A DNA stretch of 64,000 bases from contig NZ_CAJXYQ010000011.1 of the NCBI RefSeq assembly GCF_913063105.1, forward strand, positions 1 through 64,000, written 5' to 3'. The notes under the pieces are model-generated. The model did not search any database. It saw only the letters and a list, made by a program, of their open reading frames with translations, and was not told the origin of the DNA. Position 1 is the stretch's first letter, and each line of letters opens with the position of its first letter. A program made the position numbers and the translations under genes. Origin of the DNA: an uncultured Draconibacterium sp. (GTDB lineage: Bacteria; Bacteroidota; Bacteroidia; Bacteroidales; Prolixibacteraceae). Shown piece after piece: positions 16,403 to 26,018 of this stretch.

Positions 16403-18382
16403 TTATTCCTCGGTTAGAACCACCAGCTTAGCTGAAACCACATAGGTATCATTATCCGAAACGTCTTCTCCAAACTTAATACTTAACGTATTTTCACCTT
16501 GTCTCAAAAGAGATACCGGAAGTTCCACTCTTTCTACTGCATTGTACTTTGTGATTCCCCTGGTATGTCTGTGGTCAAGAATTTTACCCAGAACTTCCCC
16601 ATTAAAAGTAAATTCGGGTGAATCATTCATACCTTCATCCACTGCTAAAGCAATATCTACAAAGCACTTTAGAGCATTTGCTGAAGCTTCTTTTAAACTG
16701 AACTTCATTTCATAAGGTGTATTCTTCTGAACCTTAGCCAGGTATCCTTTTGCATAATAAGCCTCCTCCACCATTTTTGATGATGGCTCAGTATCACTGT
16801 TCAATTCAATTCTAACAATTATGGTCTCTTCTCCACTAATATTAATATCATTCAATGATGCAAGCGATTGGTAATTGGAATCAATAATCAGCTTACCACT
16901 GACGTTCTCACTATTATGTGGCTCCGGATATTCACCTTCCCATTTAAGGCGTTTTATTCCTGTGGCTGTTATGTCATCTGCATCTATGCCCTCAATCGTC
17001 ACATCCAAATCGAGCGTAAACTCTCCAATGGTTTTACCATAGTGCGCCAGCAGATATATGAATTTCCCATCTCTTATGACCTCATAGTTACTGAAGGTTT
17101 TCTGAGCAGTCTTTTCTTCAAAATACAGCCTTTCTCCATTTACATCTTTAAAATATTCATAGAATTGTAAAAACGGGGTTGAGGTGTGGTTTTTATTATC
17201 GGGATCATTTTGCAAATTATAAACGGCCTGCCCCCTATTTGGCGCGTACCCATAATCACTGTGCGCTAGGATAAATGGTACTGCTAATTGTACCTCCGGC
17301 ACATCCATATAGAGCATCATTTGCCGAATTACTGTAGTCATATATAAGAAAAATTTAAAGTCATTTTCCCAGGGCCCAAATTGGGGTGTAATGGATTGCC
17401 TTCCGTATTCTGAAATGATTACAGGTTTTGGGCCAACATCGTACAAGGTGTTCTGCACCGCCTGTAACATGTTCAGTTGACTCTCTAAAGTGCCAAAATC
17501 ATAAACCGTTTCATTCCCGTTATACATTCCTTTAAATAAGCTGGGATGATTTTGTTTTTTGGTCATGTCATTACGATTCCCTTTGTAATTAATAGAATCA
17601 TACGCCCAGTATCCTTTTGAGTATGTATGCAAATCGTACCCACTCAGTGCATTTTGAGTTGCGGCTATAAAGTCAGCATAGAATTTCTGCCAGTCGCTCA
17701 AATCCTTCCCCGGAAAGGTCCACGCCCAGCAAGGGCCAAAAACGTGTACTTCTTTATGCTTTTTTTGTATAGAATTAGCCATAACCCTGTGAAACTCCCC
17801 GATATCAGTAATATTCCAGCTTTGTTTAGGCTCATTTTGTACTGTAAACCAAGTTGGCAAAGGTACATTATTTGATTCCAGTTCGTCCAGCCATGCATTG
17901 ACTTGTAAGGCTGCTAACTCAAAATAGTTATTTTTTACTGCATCGTATACATCTCCGGATTCTCTCATCCAGGATGGATAAGTTTTTGAAATGCCTGCAA
18001 TAGCCCATTTAAAATCCTGATTTGACCTAAATCCTTCCTCAAACGATTTGACGCGATCAAGAGTGACCTCTTTAACCTTTTTCTCAATAAGGTTCTTTTT
18101 TTTGTAATTTTTGTCTATAGCTGTTAAATGTGGCCCCAAACATCTTGTTGGTTTCATCATTTCCCATTTTGAATCTGTGTATCTGGTTCCGGTTAACGTG
18201 CCCATAGTGGTAAAATATTTTGACCTGTCAAGCCTGTTTTTAACAAATTCACCACTTCTCAGTTCTTTTTGTTGGTTTGGATATATAACAACTTCAGCAT
18301 TGTCCTGGGCATGCAAGAATGAAGTACTCAATAGTGAGAAAAATAAAACAGTGTTTATCCAAATGTTAGTTATCTTTTTCAT
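16403..18382 (-). CDS. GH86-like endo-beta-agarase/porphyranase
   Basis: A 659-residue exported enzyme with signal MKKITNIWINTVLFFSLL ending near FLHAQ. The N-terminal barrel carries the clan GH-A pair: acid/base E184 in TVQNEPKQSW and nucleophile E325 in VIISEYGRQS. Opening words such as KYFTTMGTL and FGPCWAWTFPGKDL are what I expect of GH86 beta-agarases and porphyranases; C-terminal beta-domains follow. It is the only endo-acting depolymerase in the locus. ATG at 18382 is chosen because a signal peptide starts there; an in-frame ATG at 18451 overlaps the previous stop (ATGA) but would add 23 polar residues before the signal. The family call is from remembered motifs, not a search; GH39- or GH30-like are the alternatives. 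Confidence 0.75.
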   Translation of the reverse strand: MKKITNIWINTVLFFSLLSTSFLHAQDNAEVVIYPNQQKELRSGEFVKNRLDRSKYFTTMGTLTGTRYTDSKWEMMKPTRCLGPHLTAIDKNYKKKNLIEKKVKEVTLDRVKSFEEGFRSNQDFKWAIAGISKTYPSWMRESGDVYDAVKNNYFELAALQVNAWLDELESNNVPLPTWFTVQNEPKQSWNITDIGEFHRVMANSIQKKHKEVHVFGPCWAWTFPGKDLSDWQKFYADFIAATQNALSGYDLHTYSKGYWAYDSINYKGNRNDMTKKQNHPSLFKGMYNGNETVYDFGTLESQLNMLQAVQNTLYDVGPKPVIISEYGRQSITPQFGPWENDFKFFLYMTTVIRQMMLYMDVPEVQLAVPFILAHSDYGYAPNRGQAVYNLQNDPDNKNHTSTPFLQFYEYFKDVNGERLYFEEKTAQKTFSNYEVIRDGKFIYLLAHYGKTIGEFTLDLDVTIEGIDADDITATGIKRLKWEGEYPEPHNSENVSGKLIIDSNYQSLASLNDINISGEETIIVRIELNSDTEPSSKMVEEAYYAKGYLAKVQKNTPYEMKFSLKEASANALKCFVDIALAVDEGMNDSPEFTFNGEVLGKILDHRHTRGITKYNAVERVELPVSLLRQGENTLSIKFGEDVSDNDTYVVSAKLVVLTEE

Positions 18383-18425
18383 CTTATTAAAATTGTCTGT
18401 TTTTAAAGGTATAAGATGGAACTCG
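18380..18425 (-). repeat. 46-bp dispersed repeat, copy B, leader of the GH86 gene
   Basis: It matches 1972-2017 at 38 of 46 positions in reverse orientation and ends at the GH86 start codon. The match resumes further upstream: 18442-18455 on this strand resembles 1917-1930 (AAATGAAACGAG). Confidence 0.6.
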
Positions 18426-18445
18426 TCCCGACCAATCGGAACTCG
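18418..18445. repeat. REP-like short repeat with small hairpin
   Basis: GGAACTCG occurs twice, at 18418-18425 and 18438-18445, 20 bp apart, with CCGA-CCAA-TCGG (18428-18439) as a small inverted repeat between. It overlaps the stop region of the upstream gene and the GH86 leader. It looks like a short palindromic repeat unit, or a tandem operator. Confidence 0.4.
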
Positions 18446-18447
18446 TT

Positions 18448-19584
18448 TCATTTTAATTGAATTCTTAGGTTACAACAATGTCCACGGTGTACTCCATTAA
18501 CGGTAATACCAAGAGCACCAAAAATGAATGTTGGCACACCATCTTCTACCAATAGTTGTGGCCGTTCTATCTTGTATTCCGTTCGTGTACCGTCTGTTTT
18601 TAAAATTTTACCCGGAACAACTAACGGATGTTTTGCCTGTACCCAATCGTAACCATTGTTTGATTCCATTAAAGCAATAGCTCCTGTGTCTCCGGTAAAA
18701 CGTCCCTGAATGTCTGTCACCAAAGCATAATATAAGCCATCCTGGCTCCACACAAACGGGTCTTCAGCAATCATGTGCTCATCTTCAGAGCCCTTTAATT
18801 CAAAAATGGTTTCGTTATGCTTTTTAAAAGGCCCAAGCGGGTTCTCGGCAAAAGCCACCATATACCTCACCCGGTCTCCTTTTGAAACCTGCCATCCATC
18901 GGTGCTTTCCATATCTACTGGCTTCCAGCCTTTTTGTTTGCCAACCGCCTTGTATACCGCAAAAATACTTCCATCGGGAGCAATGTTAATGGCGGGGTTC
19001 GAGGTCATTAAAGCATCAGGTGCAGTTGGGTCGTCACTTACATCAATAACCGGTTTATCCAACCTGTTCCATGGGCCAGCCGGATTATCAGACCAGGCAA
19101 CTCCTATTCGCTGACCATTCCTGTACATCCACCAGTCTTTATTTTTCATGGAAGTTGGCTGTTTGGCTTTTACCGATGATGTAGTGCCCATATAATACAG
19201 GTAATACTTGCCATCTTTTTTGAATACGGTTGGATTGTGTGTGGTTGTCCCATCCCAATACTCCTTACCACGTGCGGGTAAGGCAACACTTACATGCTTG
19301 TAGGGCCCCTCTGCTTTTTCGGCAACAGCATAGGCTATTTCCGAGTCGGTTGCCCAGCCAAAATGCCCCAATTCGTACTTCCACCGCGAATAATACATAT
19401 GGTACTTGCCATCGTAACCTTTCACCACTGAGGCTCCCCAAATGTGGTAATCCGGGTCAATAAATTTATATTCCTCGGGAATGGGCTGAACCATTGCTCC
19501 AAGGTCTAAATCTTTTTTTTCCTGCGAACAAGCAGTAAAAACTCCCAAAAGTTGAACAAAAAGTAATATTACAATCTTTTGCAT
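18448..19584 (-). CDS. Propeller glycosidase, subgroup 4 (GH43/GH117-like), lipoprotein
   Basis: A 378-residue lipoprotein (LGVFTAC). It has the shared propeller words (IWGASVVKGYDGKYHMYYSR, EYWDGTTTHNPTVF, GKYYLYYMGTTSSV, YRNGQRIGVAWSD, ALMTSNPAI, AEDPFVWSQDGLYYALVTD, IERPQ) but differs from all neighbours: NNQR is NGQR, AVAD is AWSD, and there is an extra segment (GWQVSKGDRVRYMV) around residues 225-240. It is thus the most divergent full-length member and may act on a different linkage or substituted sugar. It is the only subgroup-4 member and lies directly upstream of GH86. Confidence 0.78.
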   Translation of the reverse strand: MQKIVILLFVQLLGVFTACSQEKKDLDLGAMVQPIPEEYKFIDPDYHIWGASVVKGYDGKYHMYYSRWKYELGHFGWATDSEIAYAVAEKAEGPYKHVSVALPARGKEYWDGTTTHNPTVFKKDGKYYLYYMGTTSSVKAKQPTSMKNKDWWMYRNGQRIGVAWSDNPAGPWNRLDKPVIDVSDDPTAPDALMTSNPAINIAPDGSIFAVYKAVGKQKGWKPVDMESTDGWQVSKGDRVRYMVAFAENPLGPFKKHNETIFELKGSEDEHMIAEDPFVWSQDGLYYALVTDIQGRFTGDTGAIALMESNNGYDWVQAKHPLVVPGKILKTDGTRTEYKIERPQLLVEDGVPTFIFGALGITVNGVHRGHCCNLRIQLK

Positions 19585-19635
19585 TTTATTTTAATTGATA
19601 AAATTCATTTTTATTATTTCAACAGTCATCATTTC

Positions 19636-20745
19636 TTAATCCTTTTGAAGTGGAATAACCACCGAAAACGAATCTTCGCATTCTTTTGGAAGAACTGCGA
19701 TAATCAATGCCTTAGGCACACCATTTTCCATATAAAACTTAGGCATATCAGCCGTTCGTTGGCAAGAAGTTGAAGTACCATCGGTCCATTTAATTTCGCC
19801 GGCTTTAATGGCAAGGAAATTTTTGGCAGGTTTCCATTCCAAACCCATGTCGTCCGATTCAAACAGCATAGTTGAGCCATCGGGGTAATCACTCCAAACT
19901 CCGCGTGAGTCTTTAGCGATACAATAATAGTTTCCGTTGTGAAGCCATTCTAAATGGTCGTCGCAGGCAAACGAAGCTGTAGGGTGAGTTATAAATGGGA
20001 TGCCCGTATCTTTAAAAGGCCCGAGAGGTGAACTCGATGTAGCCGTTACATGAATAACTTTTCCATTCTTGTGTTTTGGGTCGGCCTGAACGTATTTGTA
20101 GGCCATCAAAAACTTTCCATCGGTCCGTTTCGAAACGGTTGGTGTTGAGGTCATCCAACGATCACCGGTAACATCAATTAAGGGTTCATCGAAACGTTTC
20201 CAGGGGCCGTTTAAATCATCTGCAACAGCAACTCCAATGCGTTGGTTATTGCGGTTAACCCACCATTCTTTATCGTCTTTAATGGAAGGCATCCTGTCAT
20301 TTGGAGTATTGTACCAGTAGCCACTTCCACGGTTACCCATGTGGTAGAGGTAATATTTGCCATCGTATTCAATTACGTGCGGATTGTGCGTACAATCGCC
20401 ATCCCAGAACTCATTTCCCCGGGCTGGCAGCACCAAATTCTTAAATTTGTATGGTCCGGTTAAATGGTTAGAAACAGCATGTGCAATTTCTGAATGGGTT
20501 ACCCAACCATGATGTCCACGGCTCTTTGGCCAACGCGAGTAAATGGCATGGTATTTTCCATCTTTTCCCTTTAGAATATTGGTTCCCCAAACATTATAAT
20601 CTTCTTCCTGAATAATATTTTTTTTATCGAACTTTTCAGGAAGCAGCTCCTTAAAATTCAAATCATTTTGTGAGAAAACAGTACTGCTAACTGAGATTAA
20701 CAATGTTATCAAAACCATAGATTGAACACTCTTCATCATTTTCAT
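19636..20745 (-). CDS. Propeller glycosidase, subgroup 1 (GH43/GH117-like), secreted
   Basis: A 369-residue protein with a plain signal peptide (to about residue 26, VFSQND) and no lipobox, so it is periplasmic rather than membrane-anchored. Subgroup-1 marks: EEDYNVWGTN, YHAIYSRWPKSRGHHGW, EFWDGDCTHNPHV, YHMGNRGSGYW, WWVNRNNQRIGVAVADD and KAGEIKWTDGTST. It is nearly the same as residues 22-362 of the fusion protein 7160-9484, and is the full-length template against which the deletion in 27138-27791 can be seen. The function beyond likely exo-glycosidase is unknown. Confidence 0.8.
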   Translation of the reverse strand: MKMMKSVQSMVLITLLISVSSTVFSQNDLNFKELLPEKFDKKNIIQEEDYNVWGTNILKGKDGKYHAIYSRWPKSRGHHGWVTHSEIAHAVSNHLTGPYKFKNLVLPARGNEFWDGDCTHNPHVIEYDGKYYLYHMGNRGSGYWYNTPNDRMPSIKDDKEWWVNRNNQRIGVAVADDLNGPWKRFDEPLIDVTGDRWMTSTPTVSKRTDGKFLMAYKYVQADPKHKNGKVIHVTATSSSPLGPFKDTGIPFITHPTASFACDDHLEWLHNGNYYCIAKDSRGVWSDYPDGSTMLFESDDMGLEWKPAKNFLAIKAGEIKWTDGTSTSCQRTADMPKFYMENGVPKALIIAVLPKECEDSFSVVIPLQKD

Positions 20746-20771
20746 ATCCGCATCAATTTTAATCTTTCTAA

Positions 20772-21872
20772 TTATTCGCTAATAACAGGAATCTGAACAT
20801 TCCATGAATGCAATACCCCATTGGCATCGCTTGTATCAGCAGCACAAAGCAGGGCAATTGGTTTACCATTTTCCATAAACAATTGAGGGCGCTCTAAATG
20901 TTTTAATTGAAGAACTTCGCCATTCTCTTTGGTTATTTGTAGCTTAGAAACCAAAGGTTGAGCTGCTAATTTCCAATCAAATCCATCTTCCGATTCAAAC
21001 ATAACCAGTGCCTGTCCGGCATCGGTAAATGCACCGTGCATGTCCTTTACAATAGCCCTGTATTTTCCGCCCTGGTACCAGATAGAAGGATCCTCTGCCG
21101 GGAACTCATGACCTTCGGCTGTAAATACCGGAAAATCATATTTCTTGAAAGGGCCCGTTGGGCTATCGGATGTAGCAACGCAATGCACAACCGGTCCACC
21201 CCAAATCTCTTTTGTCTTTTTTCCAACCGCTTTGTAAACCATTAAGTAACCACCATCTGGTCGTTTGGTAATTGATGGATTATTGGCCAACATGGCATCC
21301 AAGGCAGTTGTATCCTTACTTGCGTCAATTAAAGGAGTATCAAAGCGTTTCCATGGGCCATTGGCATTATCGGCCACAGCTACCCCAATACGTTGATTGT
21401 TTCGATGTGTCCAGTTGTACACAATTTTACCGGGAACACATGGATTTACCCCATCGCCAGTGTTACCCATGTAATACAAATAATACTTTCCATCGAATTT
21501 ATGAATTGTGGGATTATGGGTACACAAACCATCCCAGTATTCAGCTCCTCGTGCCGGAAGTATTACGTCTTTATGTACAAACGGGCCAAAAGGCGATTCA
21601 GAAACAGCATGTGCTATTTCGGAATGAGTCACCCATGCCCAGCCCAGGTCTTTTTTCCAGCGAGAATAATACATATGGTATAATCCATCTTCTCCCTTAA
21701 TCAGCGAACCTCCCCAAATGGTTAGTGAATCGCCACCACTAAAAATCGATTCCGGGGCAACTTTCCCCAGTTCAAATTTAAATTCAGTTGTTTCTTTTTC
21801 TGAATTGCAGGAGAAAAGTGTAATGATTATTAAAACTGCTATTAAGCTCTTCATATTCTTTTTTATTTTCAA
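20772..21872 (-). CDS. Propeller glycosidase, subgroup 3 (GH43/GH117-like), lipoprotein
   Basis: A 366-residue lipoprotein (ITLFSC, followed by NSEKE). Motifs: IWGGSLIKGEDGLYHMYYSR, EYWDGLCTHNPTIH, GKYYLYYMGNTGDG, HRNNQRIGVAVADN, FPAEDPSIWYQGGKYRAIVK, LERPQ. Its closest partner is 12077-13201. ATG at 21872 gives MKIKKNMKSL; a second ATG six codons in (MKSLIAVLI) would also leave a proper signal. It follows the 985-residue GH2 gene by 22 bp and probably belongs to the same transcript. Confidence 0.8.
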   Translation of the reverse strand: MKIKKNMKSLIAVLIIITLFSCNSEKETTEFKFELGKVAPESIFSGGDSLTIWGGSLIKGEDGLYHMYYSRWKKDLGWAWVTHSEIAHAVSESPFGPFVHKDVILPARGAEYWDGLCTHNPTIHKFDGKYYLYYMGNTGDGVNPCVPGKIVYNWTHRNNQRIGVAVADNANGPWKRFDTPLIDASKDTTALDAMLANNPSITKRPDGGYLMVYKAVGKKTKEIWGGPVVHCVATSDSPTGPFKKYDFPVFTAEGHEFPAEDPSIWYQGGKYRAIVKDMHGAFTDAGQALVMFESEDGFDWKLAAQPLVSKLQITKENGEVLQLKHLERPQLFMENGKPIALLCAADTSDANGVLHSWNVQIPVISE

Positions 21873-21894
21873 TTTTTTTTATTTATCACAGCGT

Positions 21895-24852
21895 TTATTT
21901 CGCCTTCAAATCAAATCCATTCAATCCGATGGTTCCTTTATTTTCTTCGGAACTAAAAACAATTTTTACAGATTGTCCTTTTGTTGCTTTAAACTCAAGT
22001 AACGAAAATCCTTTTGCCGCTTTGTTCGACCCTCCATCGCCACGATTTCCGCCACCGGCAGTGGATATTTGTATTTTTCGGCCATATGTTGGCTGATAAT
22101 CTGATTTAACGATTTGAACTTCGCTATTTGCATCACTTACCTCAATTTTTAGAACCGGAGCCTCATCTTTTTCACCCGTTAAACGGTGATGCCAGCTTTT
22201 CAAACTGTATTCTCCTTCAGGAAGATTGTTGAAGGTTAGCATTATTTTACCTGGTGCATTTATTTCTACACCATCTTCAATCATAAAACTTAAATCGCCT
22301 GGCACACCCCAGGTGTGGGTCCATTTTAGGCTATCACCTACAGATTCGATGCTCACATTTATCTTGTTTTTATCTTCTACAATAAAGGACTGCTTAGCAT
22401 TACCTTTATCCGACCAACTCCAGGCTACAAACTGATCCTGAACGTGCTGTTCGGGATTACCTAAATCTATTCTTAATCTAAGAACGTCTCTGATGGGCTT
22501 AGCATTTTGTAAAACATGGTTGCTGGTCCATGCTTTGCTGCTGATAACAGCATTTCCATTTTTCAGTCCTTTGGCGCTGGCTATAAGATTAATCTCCCCG
22601 GCTTCAGTACCCATTCTAACTAAAACAGGTGCTATTCCATTTTCCCACTTCACAGGGTTGGAACCAATATCTTCACCCCCAACAATACTTGCAGACCCCG
22701 ATACTTCGAAACTTACCTCCGGGTTATAATCTACTACGGTGGTTCCGTTTTTATCACAAATGCGGGCAAATGCAAGTGCTATGCTCGACCCGTCGGCATA
22801 TAAAGGTTGACAATCTTTATCAAATTCCAATTCTATATGGTGTGCTTCACCAGGCTTTTTTAGTGAGTGTTCAGCAACAATTTTGTTGTTTATATAACCT
22901 TTGGCGGTAATTGTTCCCGATTCCCAGGTGGAGTCAAAAACAAAAGCAGGAGAATTTAGATGAGCAACTTCAGGTGCATGGCACGGTTTAAGCCGGGCAA
23001 TGGATTTCCCCTCAATCAATAACTCAACTTCATCGCAATTACTAAATACGATAATAGTAGAATCGTTTTGTGCACGATGATCCGGAATATGCACCATAGG
23101 TTCGGTGGTCATTTCCGATTTCATCCACCAATAAACAGGTTTTGGTAGTCGGAAGATATCCCAGGCCGCAGCACTCCAGCGCGACAGGTTTGGATATTGC
23201 TCACCTCTTTTTATAAATGAATAACTATCGTGGGCACTCCAAAGCGTAAGCCCGATTAAATCCGGATCGGCTTTGTAACGCGATACAATTTTTTGGTTGC
23301 CCCATGTATCTTCCGAACCACTGTGTTCCATGGCAAACAGGAATTGATCTTTCGGACGACGCGCCCCGCGATAATCCATTACTGCATAAAGATCGGTTAC
23401 TCCTGCATGCTGAGGCCCCGTCCAAAGAGTACCATTGTTCATGGTGATACGGGTTGGGTCTTCTTCTTTTGCAGCATATTGTAAACGTTGAACAGGTCCA
23501 CGGTGATTAATACCGGCTCCCCATCCCCAAGCTGAGGGGTGATTTCGGTGATTTCGAATTGTGCGCCTAAAAGATTCTTCCAATCTGTCCATCCAAATTT
23601 CAGGACCAAACTCAATCCATGTAGGCGGTTCTTCGCAAACCAGAATTCCCAGTTTATCGCAGGCGTCAAAGAATGCATTATCGTGCGGGTAGTGTGCCAG
23701 GCGAACCACATTCATTCCACTGGCCTTAAACTTATAGGCATCTGCCCAATGCAAGTTATCAGGAACTGCATCGCCTACATAAGGGAATTGTTGATGACGA
23801 TTGGCACCAACCAGTTCTACAGGCTTACCATTCATGCAAAATCCTACTCCCGGTCGCATTTCAAACCACCTTAAACCTAATGGGTTTTCTACCATATCCA
23901 CCACTTTTCCCTCATACAGAATCTGCGTATTCACCCGATATAAGTATGGATCATCAAATTCCCAAAGACGCATATTTTCGGTAATTCCTCCGGTTTGTAT
24001 AAAGGTATGTTCTCGCCCCGGATCGATACTTGCTTTTTTATGAAGTTTAAGAACAACTATATTGTCTTTGTCAATTACCCGTGTTACAACCTCGCATTTT
24101 TTACTCTTTTCACCGGCATTGCGAACTGTAGTTCGAACTGAAACGGTCGCATTTCTGAGATTAACCGTTGGCGTGGTAATAAAAACACCAGCTTCTCTTT
24201 TCTCCCATGGGAAGGTAACGTAAAGGGGGTCGGTTACCACCAAAAATACATCACGGTACAATCCACCAAAAAGCACATAATCCCAGCGGTCACCGTCTGG
24301 TGGAATTTGGTCTGTTTTTCTGTTGTCGAGCTTGATGGAAACTTTATTTTCACCATTAATGTTTATCAGGTCGGTAATATCAAAATGAAACGGGGTATAG
24401 CCACTAATGGCATGTGCCCCTGCTTTTTTGCCGTTTACCCAAACTTCTGTTAACTGATGAGCCCCCTCAAATTCGAGGAAAACTCTTTGGCCGGGTTTGG
24501 CATTTACATCAATAGAGCGACGATACCAGCATATGTCGCGATGGAAGGTTTCCTGGGTGTTGTCATCGGTACAGTCGTCTAAATTAACAGAAGTTAACTG
24601 GTAGGTATGAGGCAGGTTCACATTCGCCCATTCGTTATCGTTGAATTGGCTTGCTGAGGCTTGATTACCTGCATCGCCTTTAAAGTATTTCCAATCCTGA
24701 TTAAGAGATTGAACTTTTCTTCCCGTAGAAGGAACACCTTCGGGAAAATTTTGGCCTGTAGCGCTAAATTCAATTATAAAGAAGAAACACAACAGAATAT
24801 GAAATGATTTCTTATGTAATGTTCTGATAGAAGAGCTGTTGTAAGGTTTCAT
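21895..24852 (-). CDS. GH2-family protein lacking the usual acid/base Glu, secreted
   Basis: A 985-residue exported protein. Residues 40-210 form the GH2 sugar-binding domain (LNQDWKYFKGDAG, NGKKAGAHAISGYTPF), about 210-330 the immunoglobulin-like domain, and about 335-610 the TIM barrel. The nucleophile is E509 in FLFAMEHSG, but where GH2 enzymes have NE, this protein has N449-H450 (WGWGAGINHRG), so the standard general acid/base is missing. Around 680-800 lie Ig-like DUF4982-type domains, and the C-terminal 120 residues form a further beta-domain. It may be a variant GH2 using another acid, or a binding protein. It sits between subgroup-3 propeller genes. Confidence 0.83.
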   Translation of the reverse strand: MKPYNSSSIRTLHKKSFHILLCFFFIIEFSATGQNFPEGVPSTGRKVQSLNQDWKYFKGDAGNQASASQFNDNEWANVNLPHTYQLTSVNLDDCTDDNTQETFHRDICWYRRSIDVNAKPGQRVFLEFEGAHQLTEVWVNGKKAGAHAISGYTPFHFDITDLININGENKVSIKLDNRKTDQIPPDGDRWDYVLFGGLYRDVFLVVTDPLYVTFPWEKREAGVFITTPTVNLRNATVSVRTTVRNAGEKSKKCEVVTRVIDKDNIVVLKLHKKASIDPGREHTFIQTGGITENMRLWEFDDPYLYRVNTQILYEGKVVDMVENPLGLRWFEMRPGVGFCMNGKPVELVGANRHQQFPYVGDAVPDNLHWADAYKFKASGMNVVRLAHYPHDNAFFDACDKLGILVCEEPPTWIEFGPEIWMDRLEESFRRTIRNHRNHPSAWGWGAGINHRGPVQRLQYAAKEEDPTRITMNNGTLWTGPQHAGVTDLYAVMDYRGARRPKDQFLFAMEHSGSEDTWGNQKIVSRYKADPDLIGLTLWSAHDSYSFIKRGEQYPNLSRWSAAAWDIFRLPKPVYWWMKSEMTTEPMVHIPDHRAQNDSTIIVFSNCDEVELLIEGKSIARLKPCHAPEVAHLNSPAFVFDSTWESGTITAKGYINNKIVAEHSLKKPGEAHHIELEFDKDCQPLYADGSSIALAFARICDKNGTTVVDYNPEVSFEVSGSASIVGGEDIGSNPVKWENGIAPVLVRMGTEAGEINLIASAKGLKNGNAVISSKAWTSNHVLQNAKPIRDVLRLRIDLGNPEQHVQDQFVAWSWSDKGNAKQSFIVEDKNKINVSIESVGDSLKWTHTWGVPGDLSFMIEDGVEINAPGKIMLTFNNLPEGEYSLKSWHHRLTGEKDEAPVLKIEVSDANSEVQIVKSDYQPTYGRKIQISTAGGGNRGDGGSNKAAKGFSLLEFKATKGQSVKIVFSSEENKGTIGLNGFDLKAK

Positions 24853-24917
24853 GTTGAATATTTTTCATTTAGATTTAAGTTCTTACTATTTTTTCATTTT
24901 TGTTAAAGCAATTGCAG

Positions 24918-26018
24918 TTAATCCTTAGTCTTTTTATCAAGTTCTTTTATGATTAGCGGAATTTGGACATTTCGTAATATTTCCCTTCCGTCGTCAGTAT
25001 AGGTAAGTGCAGCACAAAGTATAGCTGTTGGTTTCCCGTCTTCAATGTATATCTGTGGTCGTTCCAGAAAGTCAACTTGTTTAATACCTTTGTCTTCCCA
25101 TTTTATTTGAAGTTTTGATGCCAAAGGATTCGTACTGTCAAGTTTCCAATCATATCCATCTTTCGACTCAAAATACACCAATGATTTTCCGGCTTCGATG
25201 AAGGCTCCATGCATATCTTTTACAATGGCACGGTATTTTCCGCCATAATAAAATATAAAAGGATCTTCAGCGGGGAAATCATGCCCCTCTGCAGTAAATA
25301 CTGGCAAATCGTGCTTTTTAAAAGGGCCGGTAGGGCTATCGGAAGTAGCTACACAATGTACCACCGGGCCTCCGGCAATGCCTTTTCTTTTCTTACCGGC
25401 GGCTTTATACACCATTAAATACCCACCATCCGGACGCAGCGTAACCGAAGGGTTGCTAACCAGTAATGCATCGTGTGCTGTGCTATCCGGACTGACATCA
25501 ATCAATGGTTCATCGAAACGTTCCCATGGCCCGTTAGGATTGGTAGCAACGGCAACGCCAATGCGCTGGTTATTTCTATGTACCCAGTTTATTGTTGGTT
25601 TAGTAGGGGTCGATGGTTTTTTCTCATCGCCCGTATTCCCCATGTAATACAAGTAATATCTGCCATTGAATTCATGAATGGTAGGGTTATGCGTACACAT
25701 TCCATCCCAAAAATCAGCACCCCTGGCAGGCAGCGTAACATCTCTATGCTGAAAGGGACCATAAGGCGATTCAGATACAGCATGGGCAATTTCAGAGTCC
25801 GTTGTCCAATGAGCGGAATGCGATTTTGGCCATCGTGAGTAATACATGTGGTAAAGCCCATCGTTTCCCTTTGTCAATGATGCCCCCCAAATATGAAAGC
25901 TATCCGATTCAAAAACCGCCGAACTCGGAGCTGTTCCAAATTCGATGACAAGCTCTTTATTTGATTGACATGATAACAATCCAACGAATAAAATAATAAG
26001 TGTTATTAACCTTGCCAT
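24918..26018 (-). CDS. Propeller glycosidase, subgroup 3 (GH43/GH117-like), lipoprotein
   Basis: A 366-residue lipoprotein (VGLLSC). Motifs: IWGASLTKGNDGLYHMYYSR, DFWDGMCTHNPTIH, GRYYLYYMGNTGDE, HRNNQRIGVAVATN, LLVSNPSV, FPAEDPFIFYYGGKYRAIVK, LERPQ. Compared with the other two subgroup-3 members, the strand after YYSRW reads PKSHSAHWTTDSE instead of the KK(E/D)LGW type, and IWYQ is IFYY, so the rim of the active site probably differs. Its ATG overlaps the preceding stop by one base (TAATG). Confidence 0.8.
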   Translation of the reverse strand: MARLITLIILFVGLLSCQSNKELVIEFGTAPSSAVFESDSFHIWGASLTKGNDGLYHMYYSRWPKSHSAHWTTDSEIAHAVSESPYGPFQHRDVTLPARGADFWDGMCTHNPTIHEFNGRYYLYYMGNTGDEKKPSTPTKPTINWVHRNNQRIGVAVATNPNGPWERFDEPLIDVSPDSTAHDALLVSNPSVTLRPDGGYLMVYKAAGKKRKGIAGGPVVHCVATSDSPTGPFKKHDLPVFTAEGHDFPAEDPFIFYYGGKYRAIVKDMHGAFIEAGKSLVYFESKDGYDWKLDSTNPLASKLQIKWEDKGIKQVDFLERPQIYIEDGKPTAILCAALTYTDDGREILRNVQIPLIIKELDKKTKD

